Shown here: positions 5,325-6,540 of the stretch, one piece after another | Layout of the letters: every line of letters starts with the position of its first letter | Numbering within the stretch: the first letter of the stretch is position 1 | DNA from: Actinomycetes bacterium | GTDB lineage: Bacteria > Actinomycetota > CADDZG01 > JAHWKV01 | Direction: 5' to 3' | Length of the DNA stretch: 6,540 nt | Assembly (NCBI GenBank): GCA_029263035.1 | Contig: JAJCYF010000077.1 | Coordinates: forward strand, 1 to 6,540 | Position numbers and translations under genes: made by a program | The notes under the pieces: generated by a model | Told to the model about the DNA's origin: nothing | What the model saw: only the letters and a program-made list of their open reading frames with translations | The model's database searches: none

Positions 5325-5349
5325 AGACCGGGGCCTGGCTCGCCGGTCT
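5325..5349 (-). other. Weak inverted repeat between metallothionein and VOC genes
   Basis: AGACCGG (5325-5331) and CCGGTCT (5343-5349) form a 7-bp stem with an 11-base loop, filling most of the gap between the metallothionein stop and the TTG start of the VOC gene. It could be a partial terminator that makes metallothionein mRNA more abundant than the rest, or simply an RNA processing site. No U-run follows. Confidence 0.3.
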
Positions 5350-5353
5350 GCCG

Positions 5354-5494
5354 CTAGTGGCAGCCCTCGTGCCCGCAGCCGCAGTCGTGCGCCACGTGAC
5401 CTTCGTGGGAACCGTGCTTTTGGCAGTAGTCGCTGCAGTACCCGTCTTCGCGGGCTTCGCACTTGCATCCTTCGTGACCGCACTGCTGAGCCAT
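5354..5494 (-). CDS. Small bacterial metallothionein (SmtA/BmtA-like), 46 residues
   Basis: A short gene easily missed because longer frames overlap it. The protein has 8 Cys (5, 10, 12, 20, 24, 38, 40, 45) and 7 His in 46 residues: CGHEGCKC (5-12), then YCSDYC (19-24), then a His-rich linker (27-36), then CGCGHEGCH (38-46). The order C-x4-C-x-C, YCS-x2-C, C-x-C-x4-C is that of prokaryotic metallothioneins such as cyanobacterial SmtA, which bind Zn/Cd/Cu in a thiolate (and here perhaps mixed Cys/His) cluster in the cytosol. CGHEGC is present twice. AGGAGG at 5500-5505 lies five bases before the ATG, the best ribosome site in the window. It is shorter than SmtA (about 56 residues) and lacks one N-terminal Cys. 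It is first in a likely transcript with the VOC and PPOX genes and divergent from the DUF523 gene. Preferred metal is unknown. Confidence 0.9.
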   Translation of the reverse strand: MAQQCGHEGCKCEAREDGYCSDYCQKHGSHEGHVAHDCGCGHEGCH

Positions 5495-5527
5495 AGCCGC
5501 CTCCTAGGGGTTTGTTGGTTCCCTTTA

Positions 5528-5556
5528 ACGATACGCCGGATGGCGTCCGGGGTCAC
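5528..5556 (-). promoter_or_regulatory. Candidate metallothionein promoter
   Basis: On the minus strand, GTGACC (5551-5556) and TATCGT (5528-5533) are spaced by exactly 17 bases. Transcription would start near 5521, giving a leader of about 26 bases that contains AGGAGG. The match to consensus is moderate. Confidence 0.45.
5533..5550. repeat. Overlapping short dyads inside the metallothionein promoter
   Basis: ACGCC (5533-5537) with GGCGT (5542-5546), and CCGGA (5536-5540) with TCCGG (5546-5550), both lie in the -35/-10 spacer of the metallothionein promoter. They are placed where a metal-sensing repressor could act, but they do not resemble the AT-rich SmtB/ArsR operators and short GC dyads arise easily by chance here. 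Confidence 0.25.
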
Positions 5557-5576
5557 CTGAACGCCCGGGATTCCGA

Positions 5577-5582
5577 TAACCT
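5577..5582 (+). promoter_or_regulatory. -10 box for a probably leaderless DUF523-DUF1722 transcript
   Basis: TAACCT (5577-5582) fits the TANNNT -10 pattern of actinobacteria and ends six bases before the GTG start at 5589, where transcription would begin. There is no ribosome-binding site upstream of that GTG, which agrees with leaderless translation. No convincing -35 box is seen. Confidence 0.45.
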
Positions 5583-5588
5583 GTCCGG

Positions 5589-6527
5589 GTGTCCAGTGAC
5601 GACAGTTTGAAGATAGGGATATCCCAGTGCCTGCTCGGCGAGCAGGTGCGTTACGACGGCGGCCACAAGCGCAACAGTTTGATTGTGGATCTACTGGGCC
5701 AGGTGTTCTCCTGGGTGCCGGTCTGCCCGGAGGTCGAGGCCGGCTTGGGGGTGCCGCGGGAGCCGGTCGAGCTTCATGCCGGCGAGTCGGCGACCCGGAT
5801 GGTGGGGGTCGAGACGGGCGTCGACCACACCGACGCCCTGAACCGGTTTACCGTTCGCAAGCTTGAGGACCTGGACGGATTGAGCCTTCGGGGCTTCATC
5901 CTGAAGAGCGGGTCGCCCAGCTGCGGCCGGCAGGTCGAGGTCGAGGGCGCCGAGCCGGAGCCCGGATTGTTTGCCAGGGCGATTGCGGAGCGCTTCCCCG
6001 CCCTCCCCACGGCGGAGGAGACCGAGCTGGCCGACCCCTTCGCCCGACAGAACTTCGTCGAGCGGGTTTTTGCCTACGACCGGCAGCAGAAGTTTTTCAC
6101 CAGCCAGCGCAGCGTCGGCCAGCTGGTCATGTCCCATGCCCAGGTCAAGCTGCAGCTGGACGCCCACCGGCCCGGACTGCACGCCGAGGTGGCCGGGACC
6201 TTCAAGGAGGCGAAGGACCTCTCCTACGAGGAGCTGGGCGAACGCTACCTGGCGGCGATGATGGAGGCCCTCAAGGTCCCCGCCACCGGGTCCGGGCACT
6301 TCAGCGTTCTCAAGACTGTTTTCGAGGGAGTCAAAAAAGACGTCGCTCCGGCCGTTCAAAAGGAACTGGCCCGATCCCTGCAGGACTACCGCCAGGGCAA
6401 CGTCCCCCTCGCGGTGCCGCTCTCGCTGCTGCGGCACTACGTGCGGGTTCAGCAGAACCCGCACTTCAACCAGCAGACCTACCTGGAGCCCGAGCCCAGA
6501 GAGCTGCTGCTGAGACCGCAGGTTTAG
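5589..6527 (+). CDS. DUF523-DUF1722 two-domain protein (TudS-like plus YbgA-like)
   Basis: A 312-residue protein fusing two families. The N-terminal DUF523 domain (about 7-150) has three conserved cysteines: Cys14 in ISQCLLG, Cys46 in PVCPEVE and Cys112 in SGSPSCG. In the related thiouracil desulfurase TudS three such cysteines hold a [4Fe-4S] cluster that takes up sulfur from thiolated bases. RYDGGHKRN (21-29) and the SPSCG loop are typical of the family. The C-terminal DUF1722 domain (about 160-300) shows FFTSQRSVGQLVMSHAQVK (169-187), YLAAMMEAL (220-228), GHFSVLKTVFEGVKK (236-250) and the closing PHFNQQTYLEPEPREL (291-306); it is helical and of unknown role. Full-length two-domain members are common in bacteria. 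GTG 5589 is the only start giving the full DUF523 domain. It is cytosolic, with no signal. Desulfidase activity is inferred, not shown. Confidence 0.88.
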   Translation: MSSDDSLKIGISQCLLGEQVRYDGGHKRNSLIVDLLGQVFSWVPVCPEVEAGLGVPREPVELHAGESATRMVGVETGVDHTDALNRFTVRKLEDLDGLSLRGFILKSGSPSCGRQVEVEGAEPEPGLFARAIAERFPALPTAEETELADPFARQNFVERVFAYDRQQKFFTSQRSVGQLVMSHAQVKLQLDAHRPGLHAEVAGTFKEAKDLSYEELGERYLAAMMEALKVPATGSGHFSVLKTVFEGVKKDVAPAVQKELARSLQDYRQGNVPLAVPLSLLRHYVRVQQNPHFNQQTYLEPEPRELLLRPQV

Positions 6528-6540
6528 TTACCTCCGCCTG

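Noticed and set aside
5317..5556. A 79-codon minus-strand frame (Ala/Thr/Lys-rich) over the metallothionein region
   Set aside because: The metallothionein frame has AGGAGG at the right spacing and a family Cys pattern; the Thr/Ala-rich reading is its frame-shifted shadow.
5691..6464. A 257-codon minus-strand open frame opposite the DUF523-DUF1722 gene
   Set aside because: Antisense shadow of a gene with conserved cysteines and two recognised domains.
6528..6540. Possible end of a further convergent minus-strand gene (TAA read from 6530)
   Set aside because: Only 13 bases remain, far too few to support a gene.

Overview
The window is about 62-65% GC (by eye), nearly fully coding, and uses GTG and TTG starts freely. 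It has TAGGCT/TAACCT-like -10 boxes and at least one gene that looks leaderless. This suggests a free-living high-GC bacterium, most likely an actinomycetote or a near relative; no gene fixes the taxon. There is no integrase, IS, tRNA, CRISPR or plasmid function.

Layout. Bases 1-174 are non-coding and end in a 12-bp inverted repeat in front of a plus-strand YgjP-like zinc peptidase gene (175-759). That gene meets a small minus-strand gene of the polyhydroxyalkanoate-system family (756-1061) tail to tail, and both stops lie inside one CTAG. Next, still minus strand, come a strong GC hairpin (1098-1130) and a GlsB/YeaQ-type three-helix membrane protein (1145-1411).

The centre (1504-4409, minus) is a two-gene operon: a cytochrome P450 with a TTG start, then, overlapping it by one base, a cyclooxygenase-like haem dioxygenase. 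The latter aligns along almost its whole length with animal prostaglandin H synthase. It keeps the catalytic Tyr, the proximal His and several fatty-acid-channel residues, but has Asp at the distal His position of the peroxidase site. The operon has its own good promoter, with a 9-bp direct repeat on both sides of the -10 box.

Upstream is a second minus-strand group: a 46-residue Cys/His-rich bacterial metallothionein (5354-5494), a VOC/glyoxalase-fold protein (4898-5320) and a PPOX-type split-barrel flavoprotein (4552-4875). Divergent from it, a plus-strand DUF523-DUF1722 protein (5589-6527) with three conserved cysteines closes the window.

How they may work together (inference). The dioxygenase-P450 pair resembles, as two separate genes, the fused dioxygenase-P450 oxylipin synthases of fungi (Ppo proteins). 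The proposed flow is fatty acid to hydroperoxide to P450-rearranged or hydroxylated oxylipin. The other genes have stress, metal and redox flavours (metallothionein, stress membrane protein, possible Fe-S sulfur enzyme) but no demonstrable link to that pathway.
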